The notes under the pieces were generated by a model. It was given only the letters and a program-made list of their open reading frames with translations, was not told the origin of the DNA and did not search any database. From assembly GCF_030719215.1 (NCBI RefSeq), contig NZ_CP120983.1, positions 1,426,001-1,490,000 of the forward strand: a stretch of 64,000 bases of DNA. Direction: 5' to 3'. This document shows positions 9,025-16,142 of this stretch, one piece after another. This DNA is from Streptomyces sp. Alt3 (GTDB lineage: Bacteria; Actinomycetota; Actinomycetes; Streptomycetales; Streptomycetaceae). Numbering within the stretch: the stretch's first letter is position 1; every line of letters starts with the position of its first letter. The translations under genes were made by a program, and so were the position numbers.

Positions 9025-10179
9025 TCAGCGGGTCCTGCCCCGCTTCATCTCCATGGCGGCCCTGCCCTCCGCGCCCCTGCGCTTCCACTCGCGCAGGGTC
9101 TCGGAGCGCAGCCGGGCATCCGTCTTCGCAGCGATGCGGTGGTTCTCCCGGAGCAGCTTGCGGTAACTGTCGAGCCGTCGCTCGGGCAGCGACCCGTCCT
9201 CGATCGCGGCCATGACGGCGCATCCGGGCTCGGACGTGTGGGCGCAGTCGTGGAAGCGGCACCGCCCGGCGAGGTCCTCGATCTCCGAGAAGACCTGGCC
9301 CACGCCGGCCTCCGCGTCCCAGAGGCCGACCCCCCTCAGTCCGGGGGTGTCGATCAGGACACCGCCTCCCGGCAGCACCAGGAGGTTGCGCGTCGTGGTG
9401 GTGTGCCGGCCCTTGCCGTCCACCTCACGTGCCTGCTGCACATGCATCACGTCCTCGCCGAGCAGCGTGTTGGCGAGGGTCGACTTCCCGGCGCCGGAGG
9501 TGCCGAGCAGCACGCTCGTACCGCCGCCGACGATCGCGCCGAACACGTCGACGCCCTCCCCCGTGGCCGAGCTGACGGCAAGCACCTGCACCCCGGGGGC
9601 GATGCGCTCGATGTCCTCGACGAGATGGGACAGAGTGATCACGTCCGGGACCAGATCCGCCTTGGTGAGCAGCACGAGCGGGCGCGCCTCGTGCTCCACG
9701 GGCCGTGACCCGTCGCCGAGCAGCGCGGCGCCGGCGGTGCTGGACATGGCCAGCGCCAGGAAACGTTCCAGCCGTCCGAGGTCCAGCTCGACGGCCAGCG
9801 ATACGCAGATGACGATGTGATCGATGTTGGTCGCGAGGACCTGGCCCTCGGAGCGCTGCGACGACGTCGAACGCACGAAGGCGGTACGACGGGGCAGCAG
9901 GGTACGGACGAACTGCGGGTCGCCGCCGGGGTCGACGGCCACCCAGTCGCCCGTGCAGACGATCCTCATCGGGTCGCGGGGCACCACGAAGGCGGTGTCC
10001 GCCCTGATGACGCCGTCCGGAGTGACCACGTCGCACTGACCGCGGTCCACCCGCACCACACGTCCCGGCAGGAGTCCCTGCTCGGCGTACGGGGCGAAGG
10101 TGTCGGCCCACGCGTCGTCCCAGCCGTACGGGGCCAGCGGGTGCGACGGGGTGGAGGCCTGGGAAATGGAGAAAGACAA
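9025..10179 (-). CDS. rsgA: Ribosome small subunit-dependent GTPase A
   Basis: A 384-residue circularly permuted GTPase that acts in late maturation of the 30S ribosomal subunit. The order is an N-terminal OB-fold region, then the G4 motif TKAD (172-175), the P-loop GTSGAGKS (226-233), DTPG (277-280) and a C-terminal zinc site built from CRFHDCAH and a later Cys (about 307-320). G4 before G1 is diagnostic. The frame opens with TTG at 10179, preceded by GAAGGG at about 6 bases; no ATG fits better. The start lies in a small potential hairpin (AAGGG-TTT-CCCTT), and a 23-codon ORF with a very strong ribosome-binding site precedes it. Confidence 0.93.
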   Translation of the reverse strand: MSFSISQASTPSHPLAPYGWDDAWADTFAPYAEQGLLPGRVVRVDRGQCDVVTPDGVIRADTAFVVPRDPMRIVCTGDWVAVDPGGDPQFVRTLLPRRTAFVRSTSSQRSEGQVLATNIDHIVICVSLAVELDLGRLERFLALAMSSTAGAALLGDGSRPVEHEARPLVLLTKADLVPDVITLSHLVEDIERIAPGVQVLAVSSATGEGVDVFGAIVGGGTSVLLGTSGAGKSTLANTLLGEDVMHVQQAREVDGKGRHTTTTRNLLVLPGGGVLIDTPGLRGVGLWDAEAGVGQVFSEIEDLAGRCRFHDCAHTSEPGCAVMAAIEDGSLPERRLDSYRKLLRENHRIAAKTDARLRSETLREWKRRGAEGRAAMEMKRGRTR

Positions 10180-10245
10180 GGGAAACCCTTCACAAGGGCG
10201 GCCCCGGCAGCGCGCGTTCAGGCGCGGAGAGAATTCAGGTCAAGG

Positions 10246-10317
10246 TCAGCCGGCGGCCACAGGGGTGGGGACGATGCTCTTCGGGTCGTGGGCAGTGCCC
10301 ACCGCTGCGACAGTCAT
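10246..10317 (-). CDS. Small upstream ORF before rsgA (23 aa)
   Basis: A short reading frame beginning M-T-V-A-A-V-G-T and ending P-V-A-A-G. It is preceded by an almost perfect Shine-Dalgarno sequence (AGGAGGTGAGG) about 8 bases from the ATG at 10317. The stop lies 66 bases before the TTG start of rsgA. The strong ribosome-binding site suggests it is translated. Whether it is a leader peptide or a small protein cannot be told. No functional motif is visible. Confidence 0.45.
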   Translation of the reverse strand: MTVAAVGTAHDPKSIVPTPVAAG

Positions 10318-10501
10318 CAATGTCCTCACCTCCTGGTTCCTCGAACTGCGCACACAGTAGCGCGGGGGCGACCGGGGCGGTCAACAGGTTTTCCGGGAAG
10401 CGAAGGCACACACGGCGGATTGGCCGGGGTTGGCAGAGATATTCCCCGATCAGGTGATACGCGTGCACCCGTACCGGTCTCGTGCCGTTAGGGTGCCGGA
10501 C

Positions 10502-11002
10502 ATGACCTCATCCAAAGCCGCCACCGCCCCTTTCACACCTGCCCAGTTGGGCACCCAGATCCTGATCGGCTGGAGCGGGTCGAACCCGGGAACAGGGCGT
10601 GAGACCGCCTTCCTGCTCACCTACACGCTCGGCGACGGTTCCGACGGACCGGAGGCGGGCGAACAGGCCATGCGCACCGCCCTGGAACGCAGCGGCCTGC
10701 GGGTGGGGGGCGAGACGCTGGACGCCTCGGAACTCCCCAACCTCCCGGTGAAGTTGCTCGTACAGGCGGGCCAGGCCGTCCTGACGCTGCCTCACTTCAA
10801 CGCCCAGTACACCGTGCCGCCCGAGTGGCTGGCCGTGGCGCGGTCGGAGGGCAAGGTGCACGGGATGTTCGCCACTCGTCCGTGGCCCGCGGCTGTCCCG
10901 GGACAGCCGGTGAGCGAGGAACTGCTGGCTTCTTTCGTGGGCGACCCCGAGGTCATCGGCACCTCCGCCCACTGCCTCATGCCGGTACGCACCCTGGGCT
11001 GA
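10502..11002 (+). CDS. Conserved hypothetical protein, possibly DUF5949
   Basis: A 166-residue soluble protein with no signal peptide or membrane segment. It starts M-T-S-S-K-A-A-T and contains a central acidic or Gly-rich stretch (LLTYTLGDGSDGPEAGEQA). I believe it resembles Streptomyces proteins grouped as DUF5949, but this is from memory and function is unknown. I picked ATG 10502 because the upstream extension looks non-coding. It is followed by a strong terminator. Confidence 0.65.
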   Translation: MTSSKAATAPFTPAQLGTQILIGWSGSNPGTGRETAFLLTYTLGDGSDGPEAGEQAMRTALERSGLRVGGETLDASELPNLPVKLLVQAGQAVLTLPHFNAQYTVPPEWLAVARSEGKVHGMFATRPWPAAVPGQPVSEELLASFVGDPEVIGTSAHCLMPVRTLG

Positions 11003-11020
11003 CCTCACCCGCTCCCGTCC

Positions 11021-11068
11021 GCACGGCGATGCCCACCACCCCCCGTGGAGTGGTGGGCATCGCCGTGC
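11021..11068. terminator. Strong bidirectional terminator hairpin
   Basis: A perfect 19-base inverted repeat (arms 11021-11039 and 11050-11068) with a 10-base loop. It lies just after the hypothetical gene ending at 11002 and may serve both strands. Confidence 0.85.
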
Positions 11069-11086
11069 TGACGTACCGCACAGCCG

Positions 11087-11131
11087 AATGCGGGCGGCCC
11101 CGCGGGCACTGAGCCCCGGACCGCCCGCATT
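11087..11131 (-). terminator. Terminator after rodlin 1
   Basis: Inverted repeat with 11-base arms AATGCGGGCGG (11087-11097) and CCGCCCGCATT (11121-11131), immediately downstream of the rodlin stop on the minus strand. Confidence 0.7.
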
Positions 11132-11139
11132 CAGTGGTG

Positions 11140-11547
11140 TCAGTTGTTGCCGACGCCGTTGCCCGAGAGCACCGGGATGTCGCTCAGGATGTGCGAGAGC
11201 GGCTCGTCACCCTTGGCCTGGGTGGAGTTGTCCGCGCACTGCTGGTTCTGCGGGTTGGACAGGACGTTGACGTCCTGGACGGCGATCGGAATGACACCGA
11301 TCAGCGAGCCCACGTTGGCCTTCACCGGCAGGGCGATGCAGGGCTTGTTCAGCGAGCCCTGCACGAGGCTGAGCTGCGGGCTCTGGTCACCCTTGGTGGA
11401 GCTGTTGCCGTACTCCGACTCGGCACCGTTGCCGTTGACGGTCGTGGTGCCGTGATCGTCACCGATCGCCATGGCCGAGGGGGCCGCGGCGGCGGACAGA
11501 CCGAGGAGGGACACAGCCACAGCGGCGCCGGCCATAATCTTCTTCAT
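11140..11547 (-). CDS. rdl: Rodlin
   Basis: A 135-residue secreted protein of the rodlin family, which with chaplins builds the rodlet layer on aerial hyphae and spores. A Sec signal peptide ([17 protein letters not shown], cut after SAMA) is followed by the family core: [16 protein letters not shown], then [29 protein letters not shown] and the C-terminal [13 protein letters not shown]. Two cysteines are present in the mature protein. It is one of three rodlins in this island, all on the minus strand. A putative sigma-BldN-type promoter lies at 11590-11616. Confidence 0.93.
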   Translation of the reverse strand: MKKIMAGAAVAVSLLGLSAAAAPSAMAIGDDHGTTTVNGNGAESEYGNSSTKGDQSPQLSLVQGSLNKPCIALPVKANVGSLIGVIPIAVQDVNVLSNPQNQQCADNSTQAKGDEPLSHILSDIPVLSGNGVGNN

Positions 11548-11589
11548 TGCGCTTCACCTTTCGGAGCGTCCCGTTGTGGAACGTACTGA

Positions 11590-11616
11590 TCAACCGCAAA
11601 CGGAGGATTAAGTTCC
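11590..11616 (-). promoter_or_regulatory. Putative sigma-BldN-type promoter of rodlin 1
   Basis: Read on the minus strand: GGAAC, 17 bases, GTTGA. The same hexamers and spacing occur upstream of rodlin 3, and a near copy upstream of rodlin 2. Rodlins and chaplins are known targets of the developmental sigma factor BldN. The consensus match is by eye. Confidence 0.5.
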
Positions 11617-11664
11617 GCTGCACCACTCGAACGAGTTGGATCCGGCTTTCCGTCGACGCGGTTC

Positions 11665-11874
11665 CTACCTGCCGCCCGATTCCGCGCGGGCGGCGGGGAC
11701 GAAGACCTCGCGGCCGCGCGGGGCCCCGGAGGTCACCGCCGCCGCGGACGGGTCGGCCCCGGCGTCTCGCCGTGCCGCGTCCCGCCATTCGGCGAGCAGC
11801 CGGTCGTAGATGGGCGTGGAGCTCTCCGGCGACCGGTCACGGCCGCGCGCATGGTGACTGTCGTACGGGTCCAT
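11665..11874 (-). CDS. Small hypothetical protein (69 aa)
   Basis: A short charged protein beginning M-D-P-Y-D-S-H-H and carrying the segment STPIYDRLLAEWRDAARR, which resembles small uncharacterised Streptomyces proteins I recall. No signal peptide or membrane segment. A GTG three codons upstream (11883) is an alternative start. It lies between rodlins 1 and 2 on the same strand. Its amino-acid usage looks coding, but support is limited. Confidence 0.5.
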   Translation of the reverse strand: MDPYDSHHARGRDRSPESSTPIYDRLLAEWRDAARRDAGADPSAAAVTSGAPRGREVFVPAARAESGGR

Positions 11875-12106
11875 GCCCCGCACCTACCCGGCCGGGCGCG
11901 CGGCGTCGGCCGGGACTGAGGCAATCGGCCCAATTCCCCCACTATCGGGCTACCCGACGTGCAGACCAGCGCCCCCGGCCGCCTGGGCCCGGGCACGCGT
12001 ACGGGGCCGGTCCGACCTGGGCGCCGACCGCAGAGCGGTGGGCGCACGGAAGGACCGGCCCCGTACGTGCTCACTGACCACGCACTACGACGGGCGGGAA
12101 TCGGTA

Positions 12107-12133
12107 CGCCCTGGCCTCAATGGTCGCAGGGCG
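12107..12133 (-). terminator. Possible weak terminator after rodlin 2
   Basis: A 7-base inverted repeat CGCCCTG (12107-12113) and CAGGGCG (12127-12133) just past the rodlin 2 stop. Confidence 0.4.
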
Positions 12134-12151
12134 AGCCGGAGTCGCACGGAA

Positions 12152-12562
12152 TCAGTTGTTGCCCGCGCCGTTGCCCGAGAGCAGCGGGATGTCGTTGAGG
12201 ATGTGCGACAGCGCCTCGTCACCCTTGGCCTGGGTGGAGTTCTCGGTGCACTGCTGGTTCTGCGGGGAGGACAGGACGTTGATGTCCTGGACCGAGATCG
12301 GGACGAGCCCGAGCAGCGAGCCGACATTCGCCTTCGCCGGCAGGGCGATGCAGGGCTTGTTGAACGAGCCCTGGATGAGACCGATCTGCGGGCTCATGTC
12401 GCCGTGGGTGCTGCTGTTGCCGTAGTACTGGTCCGAGCCGTTGCCGTTGACCGACGTCGTGCCGGTGTCGTTGCCGATCGCCATGGCCGAGGGGGCGGCA
12501 GCGGCGGAAATACCGGCGACGGAGGCGGCGACTGCCGCGGACGCCAGAATCTTCTTCATCAT
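12152..12562 (-). CDS. rdl: Rodlin
   Basis: A second rodlin, 136 residues from the start chosen here (M-M-K-K-I-L; AAGGG is 7 bases upstream of 12562). The signal peptide ends near APSAMA. The mature part repeats the rodlin core with small differences from its neighbours: [52 protein letters not shown] and HILNDIPLLSGNG. It is the most divergent of the three copies. The putative BldN-type promoter upstream (12613-12640) has an 18-base rather than 17-base spacer. Confidence 0.92.
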   Translation of the reverse strand: MMKKILASAAVAASVAGISAAAAPSAMAIGNDTGTTSVNGNGSDQYYGNSSTHGDMSPQIGLIQGSFNKPCIALPAKANVGSLLGLVPISVQDINVLSSPQNQQCTENSTQAKGDEALSHILNDIPLLSGNGAGNN

Positions 12563-12612
12563 GAACGTGCCCTTCTGGATTTCTGTTTGCCCGCCTGTCC
12601 GGAGCATTCTGA

Positions 12613-12640
12613 ACAACTCCGCCGAGGCGGTCCCGGTTTC
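12613..12640 (-). promoter_or_regulatory. Putative sigma-BldN-type promoter of rodlin 2
   Basis: Minus-strand GAAAC, 18 bases, GTTGT, at the place corresponding to the GGAAC-17-GTTGA elements of the other two rodlins. The weaker match lowers confidence. Confidence 0.35.
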
Positions 12641-12741
12641 GCCCCTTCACTCGAACGATTTCCCGGGACGGTTTCGGTGCACCGCATACGGGTGCCGTCC
12701 GACGGAACGGCGCACGACGCGAAAGGGCGCCCGGCCGTGGA

Positions 12742-13044
12742 TCAGCCGCCGAGGGGCAGCCCGCCGATGAGAGGCCCTGCCGCCTCGGCGACCGTGGTGA
12801 CCGCCTTCGCCGACTTGGCCACCTTGCCGTCCCCCTTGACCTTCCCGGCGGTGTCCCCGACGGCGTCCACCACCGGGTTCACCACCTGGTCGGGGATCGC
12901 GGGGACGGTGGAGGACAGTTCGTTCACTCCGCCGGTGAGGCTGATCCGGGGCGCCGTGGGGGTGGTCGCGGCGAAGGCGGGGGCGGCCGCCCCGAGAGCG
13001 GCGACGGAACCTGCGACGAGGGCGACGGTCTTGGCGTACTTCAC
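12742..13044 (-). CDS. Small secreted protein with chaplin-like signal peptide
   Basis: A 100-residue exported protein. Its signal peptide (VKYAKTVALVAGSVAALGAAAPAFA) is nearly the same in pattern as that of the short chaplin next door, and both start GTG with the same V-K-Y. The mature 75 residues lack the chaplin core and contain no cysteine. They are rich in Val, Ala, Lys and Asp (PDQVVNPVVDAVGDTAGKV) and end in a Gly-Leu-rich tail. It lies between rodlin 2 and the short chaplin on the same strand. Position and signal peptide suggest a role at the aerial hyphal surface; this is inference. Confidence 0.8.
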   Translation of the reverse strand: MKYAKTVALVAGSVAALGAAAPAFAATTPTAPRISLTGGVNELSSTVPAIPDQVVNPVVDAVGDTAGKVKGDGKVAKSAKAVTTVAEAAGPLIGGLPLGG

Positions 13045-13148
13045 TTTCTCAAATCCCTTCTCGGGCGGCGTCTGCCGCCATTTCCAGGACCAACGACCGA
13101 GCGGTGCGCGGGGAAACTGCGGGGCGTGGCATTTCCCCCGCACGACGA

Positions 13149-13182
13149 AAGGCCCTGGAGCGCCACAGCGCTCCAGGGCCTT
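13149..13182 (-). terminator. Terminator after short chaplin
   Basis: Perfect 14-base stem AAGGCCCTGGAGCG (13149-13162) and its complement (13169-13182), with a 6-base loop, 35 bases after the chaplin stop. Confidence 0.85.
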
Positions 13183-13216
13183 CTCATGACGGGCCGTCGG
13201 CCCTGTCGACGAGAGC

Positions 13217-13450
13217 TCAGTCGTTGATGCAGACGTTGCCGAACGCCGGGTTGAGCAGACCGATCACGTTGACGGTGTTGCCGCAGACGTTGACCGGGAT
13301 GTGGATCGGGACCTGAACGACATTGCCGGACAGGACACCCGGGGACCCGGCGGCAACGGCACCGGCACCGGCGTCGGCCATGGCCGGGGCAGCGGCGCCC
13401 AGCGCCATGAGGGTTCCGGCGGCGACGGCGGCGACCTTGGTGTACTTCAC
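13217..13450 (-). CDS. chp: Short chaplin (single chaplin domain)
   Basis: A 77-residue hydrophobic surface protein. A signal peptide (about residues 1-26, ending PAMA) is followed by a single chaplin domain: GSPGVLSGNVVQVPIHIPVNVCGNTV, then NVIGLLNPAFGNVCIND, with the two conserved cysteines. Short chaplins self-assemble into amyloid fibrils that lower surface tension so hyphae can grow into air. I use the GTG at 13450 because AAAGGG lies 6 bases before it; an ATG two codons upstream sits directly on that site. Its size and two-Cys core resemble ChpE/ChpH, but I cannot say which. Confidence 0.93.
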   Translation of the reverse strand: MKYTKVAAVAAGTLMALGAAAPAMADAGAGAVAAGSPGVLSGNVVQVPIHIPVNVCGNTVNVIGLLNPAFGNVCIND

Positions 13451-13617
13451 TTTCATCCCTTTCTGCAGCGGAGTCCTCGACGGACACGTCTTTCGTGCCG
13501 CACGAGCGCTCCTACGGACGCACTCGTGACTCCGGAGCTGTAATCCGTAACGATTTACGGGCGACTTCGAAACGCTGTGGGAAACGTTTTCGGGAAAACC
13601 GCCCGAATGACGCAGGC

Positions 13618-13652
13618 CCGGGCCGCACGATGGAGGAGTGTCGGCGGCCCGG
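13618..13652 (-). terminator. Probable terminator after rodlin 3
   Basis: Inverted repeat with 9-base arms CCGGGCCGC (13618-13626) and GCGGCCCGG (13644-13652) downstream of the rodlin 3 stop. Confidence 0.6.
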
Positions 13653-13671
13653 ACCGGTCGTGGTGGCCCGG

Positions 13672-14076
13672 TCAGCTGTTGCCGGCGCCGTTGCCGGAGA
13701 GAACCGGGATGTCCGACAGGATGTGCGACAGCGGCTCGTCGCCCTTGGCCTGGGTGGAGTTCTCGGTGCACTGCTGGTTCTGCGGGTTGGAGAGGACGTT
13801 GACGTCCTGGACCGCGACCGCGGCGAGGATGCCGACGAGCGCACCGGCGTTGGCCTTGACCGGCAGGGCGATGCAGGGCTTGTTCAGCGAACCCTGCACG
13901 AGGCTGAGCTGCGGGCTCTGGTCACCCTTGGTGGAGCTGTTGCCGTACTCCGCCTCGGCGCCGTTGCCGTTGATCGACGTCGTACCGGTGTCGTCACCGA
14001 TCGCCATGGCGCTGGTCGCCGAGAGACCGAGGATGGAGGCGGCGACGGCGCCCGTCGCCAGGACCTTCTTGATCAC
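13672..14076 (-). CDS. rdl: Rodlin
   Basis: A third rodlin of 134 residues. It is closest to rodlin 1 in the mature part ([43 protein letters not shown]). Its signal peptide is shorter (MIKKVLATGAVAASILGL ending SAMA). The start is GTG 14076 with an AAGGG site at 7 bases. It is divergent from the long chaplin gene, the two starts being 275 bases apart, so the shared intergenic region probably holds both promoters. Confidence 0.93.
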   Translation of the reverse strand: MIKKVLATGAVAASILGLSATSAMAIGDDTGTTSINGNGAEAEYGNSSTKGDQSPQLSLVQGSLNKPCIALPVKANAGALVGILAAVAVQDVNVLSNPQNQQCTENSTQAKGDEPLSHILSDIPVLSGNGAGNS

Positions 14077-14121
14077 GATGAACCCTTCTCGTACCGAGTG
14101 CCCCGCAGCGGAGCGCCCTGA

Positions 14122-14148
14122 TCAACTCGCCGCCCGGCATTTGGTTCC
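14122..14148 (-). promoter_or_regulatory. Putative sigma-BldN-type promoter of rodlin 3
   Basis: Minus-strand GGAAC, 17 bases, GTTGA, identical in hexamers and spacing to the element upstream of rodlin 1. Confidence 0.5.
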
Positions 14149-14351
14149 CCCCGCTCGGCCCCGTTCACCCGAATGCCATGAAGACCGCGTCGAGCGAACA
14201 CGCGTACGTGACCCTTTCGGGTGGTTACACAATTTCCACCGATCTCCAAGTTTCCCCCGCAACCGTCGCGTCGTTAGGAAGTCGTCCGCGTCGATGGAAT
14301 GACCGCCATCAGGGTCACCGCCCACGCGAATTTCCCGGAGAAGGGCATGTA

Positions 14352-15128
14352 ATGCGACAGGTTCTGAATAAAAGCATGATCGTCATGGCGGCGGCGTCGG
14401 GCATCCTGACCGCCGCCGGCGGTTACGCGCACGCCGACGCCTCGGCCGACGGAGTCGCCGCGAACTCGCCCGGTGTCGGTTCGGGCAACGCCGTGCAGGT
14501 CCCGGTGCACGTCCCGGTCAACCTCTGCGGCAACACGGTCAACGTGATCGCCCTGCTGAACCCGGCCTTCGGCAACTCCTGCGCGAACGTCAGCTCGCAC
14601 GACCGCCACGGCGACGCGCAGGACGACGCGTACGGCGACGAGCACGGCCAGGCGCAGGGCGGCCACAAGGGCTCCGGCGCCAGCGCCGACGGCAAGGCCG
14701 TCGGCTCCCCGGGTGTCCTCTCCGGCAACCTGGCCCAGGTCCCGGTGGACGTCCCGGTCAACGTCTGCGGCAACAGCGTCAACGTCGTCGGTCTGCTGAA
14801 CCCGGTGTTCGGCAACGACTGTGTCAACGACAGCGGTGACCACGGCCACCCGCCGGTGAAGCCGCCGGTGGAGCCGCCGACCGAGGAGCCCCCGACGGTC
14901 ACGCCGCCCACCGAGGAGCCCCCGACCGAGGAGCCCCCGACGGTCACGCCGCCGACCTCGAAGCCTCCCGTGGAGGAGCCGCCGGCCGGTAACCCCGGTC
15001 CGAACACGCCCGACACGCAGCTGGCCCAGACCGGTTCCGCCGGCATGGGTCTGGCCGCCGGCGCGAGCGCGGGGCTGCTGCTGGGTGGCGCGGTGCTCAT
15101 GCGCCGCACCCGCGCTTCGCGCAACTAG
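14352..15128 (+). CDS. chp: Long chaplin with two chaplin domains and a sortase signal
   Basis: A 258-residue cell-wall-anchored chaplin. After the signal peptide (about 1-29) come two chaplin domains (about 30-80 and 109-160), each with a Cys pair (LCGNTVN...GNSCANV and VCGNSVN...GNDCVND). They are separated by a His/Asp/Gly-rich linker. A Pro-Glu-Thr repeat (165-210, TEEPPTVTPP units) then spans the wall. The C-terminus is a sortase signal: LAQTG (224-228), a hydrophobic helix and RRTRASRN. ATG 14352 has AAGGG upstream. The two-domain architecture matches the ChpA-C class. Sortase would link it to peptidoglycan, exposing the chaplin domains. Confidence 0.94.
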   Translation: MRQVLNKSMIVMAAASGILTAAGGYAHADASADGVAANSPGVGSGNAVQVPVHVPVNLCGNTVNVIALLNPAFGNSCANVSSHDRHGDAQDDAYGDEHGQAQGGHKGSGASADGKAVGSPGVLSGNLAQVPVDVPVNVCGNSVNVVGLLNPVFGNDCVNDSGDHGHPPVKPPVEPPTEEPPTVTPPTEEPPTEEPPTVTPPTSKPPVEEPPAGNPGPNTPDTQLAQTGSAGMGLAAGASAGLLLGGAVLMRRTRASRN

Positions 15129-15139
15129 TCCGCCCCGCA

Positions 15140-15185
15140 CGGAAGGGCCGTCCCGCAGCGCGGATGCTGCGGGGCGGCCCTTCCG
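15140..15185 (+). terminator. Terminator after long chaplin
   Basis: A 20-base inverted repeat with one mismatch (15140-15159 and 15166-15185) and a 6-base loop, directly after the chaplin stop. It may also serve the aldolase gene arriving on the other strand. Confidence 0.85.
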
Positions 15186-15203
15186 CATGTGCGGGAAGCG
15201 GTG

Positions 15204-16142
15204 TCAGACGCGGGACAGACCCGCCCGGTCCAGGTACGCGGCGATCACGACGGTCTCCGCGGCGTCGAGCCTGCGCATGGGCGGGCTCATCACGTTGGTC
15301 GCGATGACCCCGCGCAGCATCAGGGCCGTCTTGAAGGCGCCCAGTCCGGCCGCGGTCGCCGAGGCGGTCCCGGACGCGGCGGCCGTGACGATGTCGAACA
15401 GGCCGACCAGGCGGTCCTGTTCGGCCTTGGCCGCTGCCCAGTCCCCCCGCACGGCCGCCTGGTGCAGCCGCACGTAGCCGTGCGGGTCCACGTTGCCGAG
15501 GCCGGGTACCGACCCGTCCGCGCCGCTCAGCATCATCGCGTCCACCACCAGCTCATGGCCGGTGAGGACCGAGAAGCCGGGGAACGCCCGGGCCCCGATG
15601 GCGAGCCTGCGGAACGACCCGTCGTCGCCGCTGGAGTCCTTCACCCCTGCGAGTACGCCGTCCGCGGCGAGCGGGAGCAGCAGTTCCGGGTCCAGTTTGC
15701 TGTGGACGCACACCGGGACGTCGTACGCCAGGAGCGGGAGGTCCACCGCCGCCGCGATGTCCCGGAAGTGGCGGTCGATCTCCGGGGGGTGGGTGCGGGT
15801 GTAGAAGGGCGCGGTGGCGACGACCGCGTCCGCCCCGAGACCGGCGGCGGCGCGGGCCCTCTCGATCGCCCGGTTCGTGGTGGTCTCGATGGCGCCGACG
15901 AGGACGGGTACCTGCCCGGCCGCCACCGAGGTGATCACCTTGATGACCTCGTCCTGTTGCGCGGGCGTGAGGTAGGCGGTCTCGCCCGAGCTGCCGAGGG
16001 CGAAGAGCCCGCTCACTCCCGCGTCGAGGAGGTGGCCGACGACCCGCTCCAGGGACGGGGCGTCCAGTTCGCCGTCCGTGGTGAGCGGGGTGACGACGGG
16101 CGGGATCACTCCGGAGTAGGAGGTGGTGGTGGGGGTGGTCAT
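15204..16142 (-). CDS. DapA/NanA-family aldolase (probable N-acetylneuraminate lyase), copy 1
   Basis: A 312-residue Schiff-base aldolase of the dihydrodipicolinate synthase/N-acetylneuraminate lyase superfamily. Visible motifs are GSSGE (about residue 50), the YDVPV segment and the Schiff-base lysine in GVKDSSGD. The surrounding sialidase, ManNAc kinase, NanE and NanT genes point to cleavage of sialic acid to ManNAc and pyruvate, though the KDSSGD context is also seen in keto-deoxy sugar aldolases. Start ATG 16142 overlaps the stop of the ABC ATPase gene (ATGA), so it is the last gene of the importer operon. Confidence 0.85.
   Translation of the reverse strand: MTTPTTTSYSGVIPPVVTPLTTDGELDAPSLERVVGHLLDAGVSGLFALGSSGETAYLTPAQQDEVIKVITSVAAGQVPVLVGAIETTTNRAIERARAAAGLGADAVVATAPFYTRTHPPEIDRHFRDIAAAVDLPLLAYDVPVCVHSKLDPELLLPLAADGVLAGVKDSSGDDGSFRRLAIGARAFPGFSVLTGHELVVDAMMLSGADGSVPGLGNVDPHGYVRLHQAAVRGDWAAAKAEQDRLVGLFDIVTAAASGTASATAAGLGAFKTALMLRGVIATNVMSPPMRRLDAAETVVIAAYLDRAGLSRV

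Noticed and set aside
14871..14990. Repeat array in the long chaplin gene as a CRISPR-like structure
   Set aside because: The repeats encode in-frame Pro-Glu-Thr units of the wall-spanning region. There are no spacers or Cas genes.
15204..16142. dapA for lysine biosynthesis
   Set aside because: The family is the same, but both copies sit in a sialic-acid catabolic locus next to sialidase, ManNAc kinase and NanE genes, and no lysine or peptidoglycan gene is close.
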